Source: an uncultured Clostridia bacterium | GTDB lineage: Bacteria > Bacillota > Clostridia > Christensenellales > Borkfalkiaceae | DNA length: 49,284 bases | NCBI GenBank assembly: GCA_944363045.1 | Contig: CALVTT010000006.1 | Coordinates: 1-49,284 of the forward strand | Reading direction: 5' to 3' | Shown here: positions 26,364 to 34,188 of the stretch, one piece after another | Layout of the letters: each line of letters begins with the position of its first letter | How positions within the stretch are numbered: the stretch's first letter is position 1 | The notes under the pieces: generated by a model | Databases searched by the model: none | The model's input: only the letters and a program-made list of their open reading frames with translations | Told to the model about the DNA's origin: nothing | Program-made: the position numbers and the translations under genes

Positions 26364-27809
26364 TTACACGTTCTTTTGGAACTTGGGGTTATTGCTGATG
26401 GGCCGCTCGAAGCGGTTCTTATCCGCCTCGACGGGCTCCTCGGTGGGATAGATGCCGTCAAAGCAGGCCATGCAGAACTCCGCACCGTCCGTACCCGCGA
26501 TGCGCTTGGCGTGCGCGAGGCTTAAATACCCCACCGAATCGGCGCCGATGATCTTAGCTATCTCCTCCGTCGTGTGGTGGCAGGCGATGAGGTTATCGCG
26601 AGAGGCGATGTCCGTGCCGTAGTAGCAGGGATTGAGGAACTTGGGCGCGGAGGAAAGGAAATGCACTTCGGTGGCGCCCGCGTCGCGCAGCTGCTTGACG
26701 ATGGGGATAGAGGTAGTGCCGCGCACGATGCTGTCGTCGACGAGGATGACGCGCTTGCCCCTCACTTCCGAGGCGATGACGTTGAGCTTGATGCGCACCC
26801 TGTCCTCGCGCATCTTCTGATCGGGGGCGATGAACGTCCTGCCGATGTACTTATTCTTCAAAAAGCCGATGCCGTAGGGGATGCCCGAAGCCTGCGCATA
26901 GCCCATGGCGGCGTCGAGCCCCGAATCGGGCACGCCGACGACGACGTCGGCATCGATCTTATACTCCTCTGCAAGGAACCTGCCCGCCTGCAAGCGCGCG
27001 TCATGCACATAGCAGCCGTCGATCTCCGAATCGGGGCGGGCGGTGTAGAAGTACTCAAAGACGCAGAAGGCCTTCTTCTGTCCGCAGTAGTCGCGGCAGC
27101 TCTTGACGCCGTCCTTGGTGAAGACGACCATCTCGCCGGGCTCCACCTCGCGGATCTTGTGCCCGCCGACGGCGTTGATGGCGCAGGACTCGGAGGCGAT
27201 GAGCCAGCTCCCGTCCTCCCGCTGCCCGTAGCAGAGCGGCCTGAAGCCCTGCGGATCACGCGCGGCGATGAGCTTTGAGGGCGACATGACGACGAGCGAA
27301 TACGCCCCGCGGATGCGGCCCATGGCGTGGAGCACGGCCTCCTCGATGGAGCGCGTGCGCACGCGCTCCTTGGTGATGATGTAGGAGATGACCTCGGTAT
27401 CGGAGGTCGTGTGGAAGATGCTGCCCTCGTTCTCGAGCGCCGTCCTCAATTCATAGGAATTGATGAGGTTGCCGTTGTGCGCGAGCGCCATATTGCCCTT
27501 CAAGTGGTTGACGACGATGGGCTGCGCGTTCTCCCTGCCGCCCGTGCCCGTGGTGCCGTAGCGCACATGGCCGATCGCCATGTTGCCCTCGCCCAGCTTC
27601 TCGAGCGTCTCGTGCGAGAAGACGTCGTTGACGAGCCCCACGTCCTTATGGGTCTTGAAGACGCCGTCGTCATTGACGACGATGCCCGCCGACTCCTGCC
27701 CGCGGTGCTGCAGGGCAAAGAGAGCATAGTAGGCGGTCGAGGCGACCGCCTGCTTTTCGGGGGCAAAGATGCCGAACACGCCGCACTCTTCGTGAATGTG
27801 TCCCGTCAT
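26364..27809 (-). CDS. purF: Amidophosphoribosyltransferase
   Basis: This 481-residue protein begins with a short propeptide (MTGHIHEE) before the nucleophile in CGVFGIFAPE. The PRPP motif VILVDDSIVRGTTS follows. Cysteines in AFCVFEYFY, NPCYYG and FCMACF match the [4Fe-4S] ligands of the Bacillus subtilis-type enzyme, an oxygen-sensitive form. It commits PRPP to purine synthesis. It starts 1 bp after the purC stop. Confidence 0.97.
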   Translation of the reverse strand: MTGHIHEECGVFGIFAPEKQAVASTAYYALFALQHRGQESAGIVVNDDGVFKTHKDVGLVNDVFSHETLEKLGEGNMAIGHVRYGTTGTGGRENAQPIVVNHLKGNMALAHNGNLINSYELRTALENEGSIFHTTSDTEVISYIITKERVRTRSIEEAVLHAMGRIRGAYSLVVMSPSKLIAARDPQGFRPLCYGQREDGSWLIASESCAINAVGGHKIREVEPGEMVVFTKDGVKSCRDYCGQKKAFCVFEYFYTARPDSEIDGCYVHDARLQAGRFLAEEYKIDADVVVGVPDSGLDAAMGYAQASGIPYGIGFLKNKYIGRTFIAPDQKMREDRVRIKLNVIASEVRGKRVILVDDSIVRGTTSIPIVKQLRDAGATEVHFLSSAPKFLNPCYYGTDIASRDNLIACHHTTEEIAKIIGADSVGYLSLAHAKRIAGTDGAEFCMACFDGIYPTEEPVEADKNRFERPISNNPKFQKNV

Positions 27810-27810
27810 A

Positions 27811-28521
27811 TCACTCCCCCATCAGGCGCTTGAAAACTTCCTTGTAGGCGTCCTCGACGCCGCCCATATCGCGGCGGAAGCGGTCTTTGTCCAGCTTCTC
27901 GTTGGTGTTGATGTCCCAAAGCCTACAGGTATCGGGGGAAATTTCGTCGGCGAGCACGATGGTGCCGTCCGGAAGGCGCCCGAACTCCAGCTTGAAGTCG
28001 ACAAGGCGGATGCCCAGCGTCTTGAAGTACTCGGTGAGCACTTCGTTCACCTTGAAGGCAAGCTTCTTGATGGTCTCGACCTCCTCTTTCGTCGCCAGCT
28101 TCAAGGCGAGCGCGTGGTAGGAGTTGAGCAGAGGATCGCCGAGCTCGTCGTTCTTATAAGAGAACTCGATGGTGGGCTCGTCAAAGACGATGCCCTCCTC
28201 GACGCCGTAGTGCTTGGCAAAGGAGCCCGCCGAAACGTTGCGGATGATGACTTCGAGGGGCACGATCTGCACCTTCTTGACGAGGGTGTCGCGGTCGGAG
28301 AGCTCCTCCACGAAGTGCGTGGGCACGCCGCTCTTTTCGAGCAGCTGCATCAGAAGGTTGGACATACGGTTGTTGACGACGCCCTTGCCTGCAATGGTGC
28401 CCTTTTTGAGCCCGTTGAACGCCGTCGCGTCGTCCTTGTACGAGACGATGCAGAGCGCGGGATCTTCGGTCGCGAAAACCTTCTTCGCCTTGCCTTCATA
28501 GAGCTGAACGGTCTTTTCCAT
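27811..28521 (-). CDS. purC: SAICAR synthetase
   Basis: This 236-residue protein has [12 protein letters not shown] at the start, [15 protein letters not shown] and [24 protein letters not shown]. It joins CAIR and aspartate. The gene lies 83 bp after purE; the gap holds two small GC hairpins. Confidence 0.97.
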   Translation of the reverse strand: MEKTVQLYEGKAKKVFATEDPALCIVSYKDDATAFNGLKKGTIAGKGVVNNRMSNLLMQLLEKSGVPTHFVEELSDRDTLVKKVQIVPLEVIIRNVSAGSFAKHYGVEEGIVFDEPTIEFSYKNDELGDPLLNSYHALALKLATKEEVETIKKLAFKVNEVLTEYFKTLGIRLVDFKLEFGRLPDGTIVLADEISPDTCRLWDINTNEKLDKDRFRRDMGGVEDAYKEVFKRLMGE

Positions 28522-28604
28522 GGTAATATATCTCCTAAAAAATTGATTTCTCGTGTAGACTGCGGCGCCTTCCGCCGCACAGGGAGGGGCAGCCGCCCCG
28601 CAGC

Positions 28605-29099
28605 TTATAAGTGATATTTCGCCTCGATCTCGGCGTTCTTAGAGAGCACCTTTTCGGCAGCAGCCTTCCGTGCCGAAAGGAGCTTTTCGCGCAGCGCCTC
28701 GTCGGAGACGGCCAAAATTTCCACTGCCAAGAGCGCCGCGTTCTGCGCGCCGTCGATGGCGACGGTCGCCACGGGGATGCCCGAGGGCATCTGCACGGTG
28801 GAAAGGAGGGCGTCGAGCCCGTCGAGCGTGGAGCTCTTGACGGGGATGCCGATGACGGGCAGCACGGTATTGGCAGCGAGCGCGCCCGCAAGGTGCGCCG
28901 CCTTGCCCGCCGCCGCGATGATGGCGCCGAAGCCGTTCTCCGCCGCATGGGAGGAGAAGACCTTGGCCTCCTCGGGCGTGCGGTGTGCGGAATAGACGTG
29001 CACCTCGAAGGGAACGCCGTACTCACGAAAGACGGAAAAGGCCTTTTCGACAACGGGGAGATCGCTGTCGCTCCCCATGATGACTGCAACTTTCTTCAT
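28605..29099 (-). CDS. purE: N5-carboxyaminoimidazole ribonucleotide mutase
   Basis: This 164-residue protein has [17 protein letters not shown] and the active-site YSAHRTPE, with [15 protein letters not shown]. Class I PurE uses N5-CAIR made by PurK; no purK is in this window, so either it is elsewhere or this PurE uses AIR and CO2 directly. Start 29099 is chosen for AAGGAG 5 nt upstream. It is the first gene of the purine operon. Confidence 0.95.
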   Translation of the reverse strand: MKKVAVIMGSDSDLPVVEKAFSVFREYGVPFEVHVYSAHRTPEEAKVFSSHAAENGFGAIIAAAGKAAHLAGALAANTVLPVIGIPVKSSTLDGLDALLSTVQMPSGIPVATVAIDGAQNAALLAVEILAVSDEALREKLLSARKAAAEKVLSKNAEIEAKYHL

Positions 29100-29105
29100 A
29101 AGAAC

Positions 29106-29266
29106 TCCTTCCTCTTTAACGATCTGCGGCCGCCCCGCCGCGAAAAAAATTAACAAGGGGCAGTCCTATCCGTATGGATAGAATTGCCCCCGGGCATTCA
29201 TTGGTACTTCTTTTTGCTGCCGCGGAAGCAGACGCCCCGCAAAGAGACATAAAAGATGGACTTCAT
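29106..29266 (-). promoter_or_regulatory. Structured leader of the purine operon, possible attenuator or riboswitch
   Basis: From the predicted transcription start near 29266 to the purE ribosome-binding site there are about 160 nt with no ORF. On the minus strand a GGGC...GCCC-closed domain with an inner CTGC...GCAG hairpin is followed by an unpaired A-rich stretch. Then comes a hairpin at 29158-29191 (GGGGCA...TGCCCC outside, CTATCC...GGATAG inside) and TTGTTAATTTTTTT. The 5' segment GTCCATC can pair with GATAGGAC of that hairpin, so two exclusive folds are possible. I do not recognise a purine, ZTP or PRPP riboswitch consensus. Confidence 0.5.
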
Positions 29267-29272
29267 AGCGTC

Positions 29273-29301
29273 ATTATATCAAGTTCCTTACTTTAAGTCA
29301 A
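29273..29301 (-). promoter_or_regulatory. Purine operon promoter
   Basis: On the minus strand there is a -35 TTGACT (29296-29301), a 17-bp spacer and a -10 TATAAT (29273-29278). It precedes purE by about 170 bp and is the only clear promoter before the pur run. Confidence 0.85.
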
Positions 29302-29392
29302 GCGTTAAAGAGGAGATTTCTCCCCCTTTCCGCATGAAAAACGTGCGAGAGCATTCTATCATGTTGAGCGGGAAGGCTTTCGGAAAGAGAGC

Positions 29393-29419
29393 GCGCCCGT
29401 GCAGGGCGCCGCGTTTTTT
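29393..29419. terminator. Hairpin with T-run in the 29.3-29.46 kb gap
   Basis: GCGCCC (29393-29398) pairs with GGGCGC (29404-29409), followed by TTTTTTT on the plus strand at 29413-29419. In the minus direction, which the neighbouring HAD gene uses, the tail is a weaker GCTCTCTTT. The rest of 29302-29459 shows nothing else. Confidence 0.4.
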
Positions 29420-29459
29420 TGCACCAAGAGGCAGCGCGCCCGCTCCCGCCCAAGACGGC

Positions 29460-30287
29460 TCACCCGAACAGCTGCGCCAATTTTTGCGCCACGCCGTCCG
29501 TTTTGTTGCTGCCGATGACCTCCGTCGCCAGCGCCTTCAAGGCGGGCACGGCGTTTTCGACGGCATAGCTCTCGTCGGCAGTTTCAAAGAGGGGGATGTC
29601 GTTCTCGGCATCGCCGAAGACGACGAGCCTCTGCGCACCCAGCCTCTCTTTGAGGGCGAGCGCCGCCTGTGCCTTGCTGACGTCTTTTTTGACGACTTCC
29701 AGCCACTGCGCTTTAAGGTAGATGTCGGGCGCAAAGAAACAGCGGAAACGCTCCTTTAAGGCCGCGTAAACGGGCGCGAGCTCCTCCTTCTCCCCGAGGC
29801 AGGCGAAGTAGAAGACGTCGCCCTCTAAAATGCCGTCGGGGGTAAAAATCTCGCGGGCGCGCTCGCTGCCCGCCGCACTTCCCGTGCGCGTTTGGATGAA
29901 TGCCCGCTGTTCCTTCCCGCTGCGCTCCCAAAGATAGGAGAAGCGGTTCCTGCCCCCGATGAAGGAATAGGTGATGGGAAAGAGCCCCCGATGAAGGAAA
30001 GCAGAGAGTATTTCTTCCTTCTCCTCCACTAAAAAACGGGCGACAGAGAGCGGCTGCCTTGTGACGGGGTCTGAGAGGACGGCGCCGTTGTGCAGGATGA
30101 CGGGGCAGCGGAAGGCGATGCCGCGCGTGACGAAGGAGGAAGTCTCCAACGAGCGCGCCGTGGCATAGGAAAGGAGCGCGCCCCTTGCAATGAGCGCATT
30201 GAACGTCTCTGCGGTGTACTCGCTCACCGCCTGCGCGGGCGTTAAGAGCGTGCCGTCGAGGTCGGCAAGATAGAGGGTTTCAAACAT
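29460..30287 (-). CDS. Cof-type HAD-IIB phosphatase
   Basis: This 275-residue protein has motif I LADLDGTLLTP at residue 7, SYATARS (motif II), a lysine near VKKDVSKAQAA (motif III) and VVFGDAENDIPLFE (motif IV). This is the layout of Cof/YidA phosphatases, which act on sugar phosphates, nucleotides or flavin precursors. The substrate is unknown. It is followed by the purine operon promoter and preceded by a palindromic repeat. Confidence 0.88.
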   Translation of the reverse strand: MFETLYLADLDGTLLTPAQAVSEYTAETFNALIARGALLSYATARSLETSSFVTRGIAFRCPVILHNGAVLSDPVTRQPLSVARFLVEEKEEILSAFLHRGLFPITYSFIGGRNRFSYLWERSGKEQRAFIQTRTGSAAGSERAREIFTPDGILEGDVFYFACLGEKEELAPVYAALKERFRCFFAPDIYLKAQWLEVVKKDVSKAQAALALKERLGAQRLVVFGDAENDIPLFETADESYAVENAVPALKALATEVIGSNKTDGVAQKLAQLFG

Positions 30288-30308
30288 CCTTGGCCTCCTT
30301 TACAGCGC

Positions 30309-30536
30309 ACTCCTTCCGCCTCGCCTCCGCTCGGCACCTCCCTCGGGGAGGGAGGCAAGGGAAAACAACAGCCCCCTTGGCTCCCTCTTAGAGGGTGAGC
30401 AAGTGCTTTCTTGGCAAAGCCACGGTGTGGCTTTGACCACTTGCGAACTTGGAAACGGCACATTGTGCGTGCCGTTTCCTGACCGAGCGCGGGCTCTACC
30501 GCGCGAGAAGCTGTCTGCGAAGCAGACTGAAGGAGT
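30309..30536. repeat. Palindromic intergenic repeat, copy A
   Basis: It starts with ACTCCTTC and ends with GAAGGAGT, which are inverted termini. Inside are CACCTCCC...GGGAGG, CTTGGCTCCCTCTTAGAGGG, and a GAAACGGCAC...GTGCCGTTTC stem. It shares the ends and the GGCTCCCTCTT...GACTGAAGGAGT part with copy B at 31.4 kb. It fills almost the whole gap between the two neighbouring genes and probably folds strongly in RNA. Confidence 0.75.
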
Positions 30537-30556
30537 AAAAAGTATATTCGAGCCTG

Positions 30557-31393
30557 TTATATCGAAATAACTAAGCCATCGTAGGCAGCAGTCACATTAA
30601 GCTCCTTTTCCGCGCGGCAGAGCTTTTCCTCCGTGGGCGCGCTGTTGTGCGAAAAGTGGGTGATGACCGCCTTTGTATGGCCGTCCGCAAGCCCCCTCTC
30701 CCGCAGCCGCCGCAGGAGTTCCGCGTTCTCTTTGACGCCCATATGGCGGGCGGAGTGCGGCGCATCGTCGTAGAGGAAGGTGCAGTCGAGGGTGATAAGG
30801 TCGTATGCCGCGCCGCCCAAATGCTCTAAATAGGCATAGCTCTCCTCGGGCAGCGGACCGGTGTCCGTGAGGTGCAGGATGCGCTTGCCCTTCCCCTCGA
30901 GAAAAAAGACAAAGGGCTCTTGAGAGGAATGGCGGGCAGGCAAAGGGTGCGCCGTCCAATCGCCGAAGGCACAGGGCACAAAGGCGGAGAGCTGCGTGAG
31001 GGCAAACTGCGCCGCCACTTCGGGACGCATCTCGCGGCGCACGCTCTCGCGGAAGACCTCTAAAACTTCCGCATTGCCCAAAATGTGCAGGGCGGGGGAA
31101 GTCATGTTTTTGGCGTACTTATAGCCGCGCAAAACAAAGTCGTGCGCGTAGAAGTGGTCGCAGTGGGAGTGCGTGACGAGCAGATAGCGGAGGGCGGAGA
31201 GGTCGACGCCCGCCCTTGCGCCGTGGGAGAAAGCATCGGGCGGAAAATCGACGGAGAGCTCGCCGTCGAGAATGACCTGCGCGCGCGAACGCACCCCCTT
31301 GCCGCCTGCGCGCACGCCGCGGCAGAAGTCACAGTTGCAAAAGAGCGCGGGGATGCCCTCCGCCGCGCCCGTCCCGAGAAATTGGATGTTCAT
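30557..31393 (-). CDS. MBL-fold metallohydrolase, PhnP-like
   Basis: This 278-residue protein starts IQFLGTGAAEGIPALFCNCDFC, where the Cys cluster resembles the structural zinc site of PhnP. It has the metal motif THSHCDHF (about residue 74), the aspartate in LHLTDTGPLP and late histidines in ITHFSHN. PhnP is a cyclic phosphodiesterase linked to phosphonate breakdown, but no phn genes are nearby, so it may act on another cyclic phosphate or nucleotide. It is flanked by repeats on both sides. Confidence 0.85.
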   Translation of the reverse strand: MNIQFLGTGAAEGIPALFCNCDFCRGVRAGGKGVRSRAQVILDGELSVDFPPDAFSHGARAGVDLSALRYLLVTHSHCDHFYAHDFVLRGYKYAKNMTSPALHILGNAEVLEVFRESVRREMRPEVAAQFALTQLSAFVPCAFGDWTAHPLPARHSSQEPFVFFLEGKGKRILHLTDTGPLPEESYAYLEHLGGAAYDLITLDCTFLYDDAPHSARHMGVKENAELLRRLRERGLADGHTKAVITHFSHNSAPTEEKLCRAEKELNVTAAYDGLVISI

Positions 31394-31431
31394 CGTTTTT
31401 CTAAAAAATTAGCTGTCGTTTGGGGAGCTTC

Positions 31432-31690
31432 ACTCCTTCCGCCCCTTCGGGGCACCTCCCATAATAGGGCTCCCGCAAAAATCGCGCAGCGAGTTTTGTG
31501 GGAAGAGGAGGAGCAGGCATCAAAGCCCTGCCCCGACGCAGGAGGGGCAGGCGAAATTTGCCTTGCTCCGACGCGGGAGGCAAGGAATGACGGCAACCCT
31601 CTTGGCTCCCTCTTTGAGGGAGCTGTCGAGCGCAGCGAGACTGAAGGAGTTTTGCGGGCAGTTCGACAAAGTATTGCGACGAAAATCTTC
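31432..31690. repeat. Palindromic intergenic repeat, copy B, with inserted block
   Basis: The inverted ends ACTCCTTC (31432) and GAAGGAGT (to 31650) match copy A. The interior contains a second type of block with exact 24-bp and, just past the right end, 18-bp identity to the repeat near 24.6 kb. So at least two repeat families are nested. The 309-bp gap holds no gene. Confidence 0.78.
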
Positions 31691-31702
31691 CTTGCGCCCC
31701 TC

Positions 31703-32140
31703 TTAACACTCAAAGATAATCGTTACGGGGCCGTCGTTATGCTGTGATATCTGCATATCCGCGCCGAAGACGCCCGTCTTGACGGGCACGCCCAGAGAGC
31801 GCAGATAAGAGACGGCATGCTCATATAGAGCATCGGCGCGTTCGGGGCGCTCCGCCTCGGTAAAGGAGGGGCGGTTGCCCTTTTTCGCATCGCCGTAGAG
31901 GGTGAACTGCGAAACGAGCAGCACCTCTCCCCCCACATCGCGGACGGAGAGATTCATTTTTCCCGCTCCGTCTTCAAAGACGCGGAGAAGAGCGACTTTT
32001 TCCATCGCCTTTTCTGCCTGCTTTTCGCTGTCGCCCGTTTTCACCCCCAGATAGACGACGAGCCCGCGCCCTATTTCGGACACGAGCTCACCGCTCACAC
32101 ACAGGGCCGCGGAGGCGACGCGCTGTGCCACAAATTTCAT
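31703..32140 (-). CDS. dtd: D-aminoacyl-tRNA deacylase
   Basis: This 145-residue protein has the start KFVAQRVASAAL, the catalytic SQFTLYGDAKKGNRPSF and the NDGPVTI cis-Gly-Pro motif. It frees tRNA from wrongly attached D-amino acids or glycine. It begins 2 bp after efp ends. Confidence 0.96.
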   Translation of the reverse strand: MKFVAQRVASAALCVSGELVSEIGRGLVVYLGVKTGDSEKQAEKAMEKVALLRVFEDGAGKMNLSVRDVGGEVLLVSQFTLYGDAKKGNRPSFTEAERPERADALYEHAVSYLRSLGVPVKTGVFGADMQISQHNDGPVTIIFEC

Positions 32141-32142
32141 AC

Positions 32143-32706
32143 TTAGACTCTGCCCATGTACTCGCCCGTGCGGGTATCGATGCGGATGGTGTCGCCCTCG
32201 TTGACGAACATGGGGACCTGGAAGGTCGCACCCGTTTCGACCTTGGCAGCCTTGGTGACGTTGGTCGCCGTGTTGCCGCGCACGCCGGGCTCTGCCTCGA
32301 TGACCTTGAGCTCGACGAAGTTCTCGGGCTCGACGGAGAACGCGCTGCCGTACAGGAACTTGACGGTGACGGTGTCGTTCTCGCGGATGTAGCGGAGCGC
32401 ATCCTCGACCTGCGAGAAGTTGAGGGGGGTCATGTTGAACTCTTCGTCCATGAAGTAGTAGAACTCGCCGTCCGTGTAGGAATAGGTCATCTTCTTGGTC
32501 TCGACCTGCGCCGTCTCGAGCTTTGCGGTGGGGTTGAAGGTCTCGTCGGAGAGCACCTGCCCCGTCACCACGTTCTTGAGCGTGCAGCGGACGAACGCCG
32601 CGCCCTTGCCGGGCTTGACGTGCTGGAATTCCGTCACGGTGTAAACGCCGCTCTTGTATTCGAAGGTAACGCCCTTTCTGATGTCGCCTGCCATGATCTG
32701 TGCCAT
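32143..32706 (-). CDS. efp: Elongation factor P
   Basis: This 187-residue protein has three barrel domains: the N-terminal one with [18 protein letters not shown], where the modifiable residue loop lies, then the middle [15 protein letters not shown] region, then the C-terminal one with [20 protein letters not shown] rescues ribosomes stalled on proline runs. A second ATG four codons in (MAGDIRKGV) is an alternative start. It follows a Xaa-Pro peptidase by 36 bp, a common pairing. Confidence 0.96.
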   Translation of the reverse strand: MAQIMAGDIRKGVTFEYKSGVYTVTEFQHVKPGKGAAFVRCTLKNVVTGQVLSDETFNPTAKLETAQVETKKMTYSYTDGEFYYFMDEEFNMTPLNFSQVEDALRYIRENDTVTVKFLYGSAFSVEPENFVELKVIEAEPGVRGNTATNVTKAAKVETGATFQVPMFVNEGDTIRIDTRTGEYMGRV

Positions 32707-32742
32707 AATTCGTTCTCCTTGTTTATCTAAATTCTTATGATC

Positions 32743-33798
32743 TTACAAAATTAAGAGGCCGTGCTGCGTCTTGCTCATGAAGGAGCGCACTCTGCCGTCC
32801 TTCAAGCACACCGTATCCTCGATGCGGATGCCGAACGCGCCCGCTTCATAGATGCCGGGCTCATCGGAAAACACCATGCCGTCTAAAAGCACTTCCGAGC
32901 TTGTGGGGGAGAGGCGGGGAAATTCGTGGATGAGAAGCCCCACGCCGTGACCCAGAGAGTGGGTAAAGAGTTTGTCGAGCCCCGCTGCCCGCAGGGAGCC
33001 GCGGGCGATCTCGTCCGCCTCTTTGCCCGTCATGCCCGAGGTGAGCTTTTCTTTGACGAGCTCGTGCGCCTTCAGAACTTCCTGATAGGCGCGCTTGAAG
33101 TCCTCGTGCTTTTTATCGTCGCCGAAGAGGAAGGTGCGCGTGATGTCCGAGCAGTACCCCTCCGCCTTGCAGCCGAAGTCGATGAGGATGGGATCGCCGA
33201 ATTTGAGCTTTGTATCCCCCGTCTCGTGATGGGGCACGCTGGCGCCCGCCCCGAAGGCGCAGATGGTCTCGAACGAGGTGCCGCTCGCGCCGAATTTTCT
33301 CATATTGTATTCGAGAAGGGCAGAAAGTTCCGACTCCGTCATGCCCTCCTTGATCTCGGGCAGCGTTGCAAGGAATCCCTCCTCGGCGATATTGCACGCC
33401 CTTTGGATGAGGGCAAGCTCTCTATCGGACTTTACGATCATCGCCTCTTTCAAAGCGGGCATGCAGTCTACAAGGGCAAAGCCCTCTCTTTTGAGCTCCT
33501 CCGCCCGCGCAAGGTCGATGTAAGGGTAGGGCACGCCGAGCGTTTTATACGCCTTTGCAAGTTCCAGGGCCTCCTTATAGGAGCCCTCGACGACCTCGAT
33601 GCAGCTGCCTTTGAGGGCCTTTTCCGCCGCCTCGAAATAGCGGAGGTCGGCCACATAGCGGCAGTGCTCGCCGTCGAGAAGAACAAAGCCGTCCGTCGAA
33701 TAAAATCTTGTGAGGTATCTGCGCAGGAAATCTGCCTCGACAAAGAGCGCCTCCGCGCCCGATGCCGCAAAAATACGCCTGAGTTTTTCTTCCAACAT
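32743..33798 (-). CDS. M24 family Xaa-Pro aminopeptidase
   Basis: This 351-residue protein has a creatinase N-domain and a pita-bread metallopeptidase domain. Metal ligands are visible in IDFGCKAEGYCSDITRTF (two Asp), SLGHGVGL (His), SDEPGIY (Glu) and IRIEDTV (Glu). It removes an N-terminal residue next to proline. The promoter -10 ends 6 bp before the ATG, so its mRNA should be leaderless, and no Shine-Dalgarno sequence exists. The family N-terminus aligns with this start. Confidence 0.93.
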   Translation of the reverse strand: MLEEKLRRIFAASGAEALFVEADFLRRYLTRFYSTDGFVLLDGEHCRYVADLRYFEAAEKALKGSCIEVVEGSYKEALELAKAYKTLGVPYPYIDLARAEELKREGFALVDCMPALKEAMIVKSDRELALIQRACNIAEEGFLATLPEIKEGMTESELSALLEYNMRKFGASGTSFETICAFGAGASVPHHETGDTKLKFGDPILIDFGCKAEGYCSDITRTFLFGDDKKHEDFKRAYQEVLKAHELVKEKLTSGMTGKEADEIARGSLRAAGLDKLFTHSLGHGVGLLIHEFPRLSPTSSEVLLDGMVFSDEPGIYEAGAFGIRIEDTVCLKDGRVRSFMSKTQHGLLIL

Positions 33799-33804
33799 AG
33801 CTTT

Positions 33805-33833
33805 ATTATAACAAAGCGGGGCGGCAAAGTCAA
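33805..33833 (-). promoter_or_regulatory. Promoter of the peptidase-efp-dtd operon, predicted leaderless
   Basis: On the minus strand there is a -35 TTGACT (33828-33833), a 17-bp spacer and a -10 TATAAT (33805-33810). Six bases then lead straight to the ATG at 33798. The arrangement is the same as at tmk. Confidence 0.8.
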
Positions 33834-33910
33834 TGATTTTTGAGATTTTCTTGCCCCTTCCCCGCGATTTGCGCCCCTTTTGCGGCGGAAATGCCGCTCA
33901 TTCGCCCGCC

Positions 33911-34188
33911 ATACTGTAAGGGAACAGTACGAACCACGCTTTTGGCGGCATCTTTTGTGCGCCTTGCCGTTCATCGTCTTTGCAATACGCGGGTATTGCT
34001 GCATCCTCTTCACGGCAAGGCATCCCAAAATCTACTCGCCAAAAGTGCGAAGCAATCAAAAGCTGCGGTTTTGCTCCTAGACAAGGCAAGGGCCGCAGGC
34101 CGTGCCGAGCGCACGGTCAAGGACCTTAACGCAGTATCGGGGCAAAACACGCGCTTTTGATCGGGTTCCTATTATTCCCTTACAGTAT
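33911..34188. mobile_element. MITE-like element with perfect 14-bp inverted ends
   Basis: The ends are ATACTGTAAGGGAA (33911-33924) and its exact reverse complement (34175-34188). The outer TA at each side could be a TA target duplication, as made by IS630/Tc1-type transposases. The 278-bp interior has subterminal similarities and palindromes but no transposase. The right end provides the last codons and stop of the neighbouring gene at 34180-34182. The rest of the 33834-34179 gap shows nothing else. Confidence 0.65.

Noticed and set aside
29106-29266. Known purine, ZTP, PRPP or THF riboswitch
   Set aside because: I looked for the conserved core strings of these classes and did not find them. 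The leader is therefore reported only as unclassified structured RNA.
29106-29266. 6S RNA gene before purE
   Set aside because: The closing stem and bubble could be drawn, but the RNA up to the terminator hairpin would be only about 110 nt, shorter than typical 6S RNA.
33840-34160. Frames inside the MITE-like element
   Set aside because: Short frames occur on both strands but none has a start site or motif. The inverted ends explain the region better.
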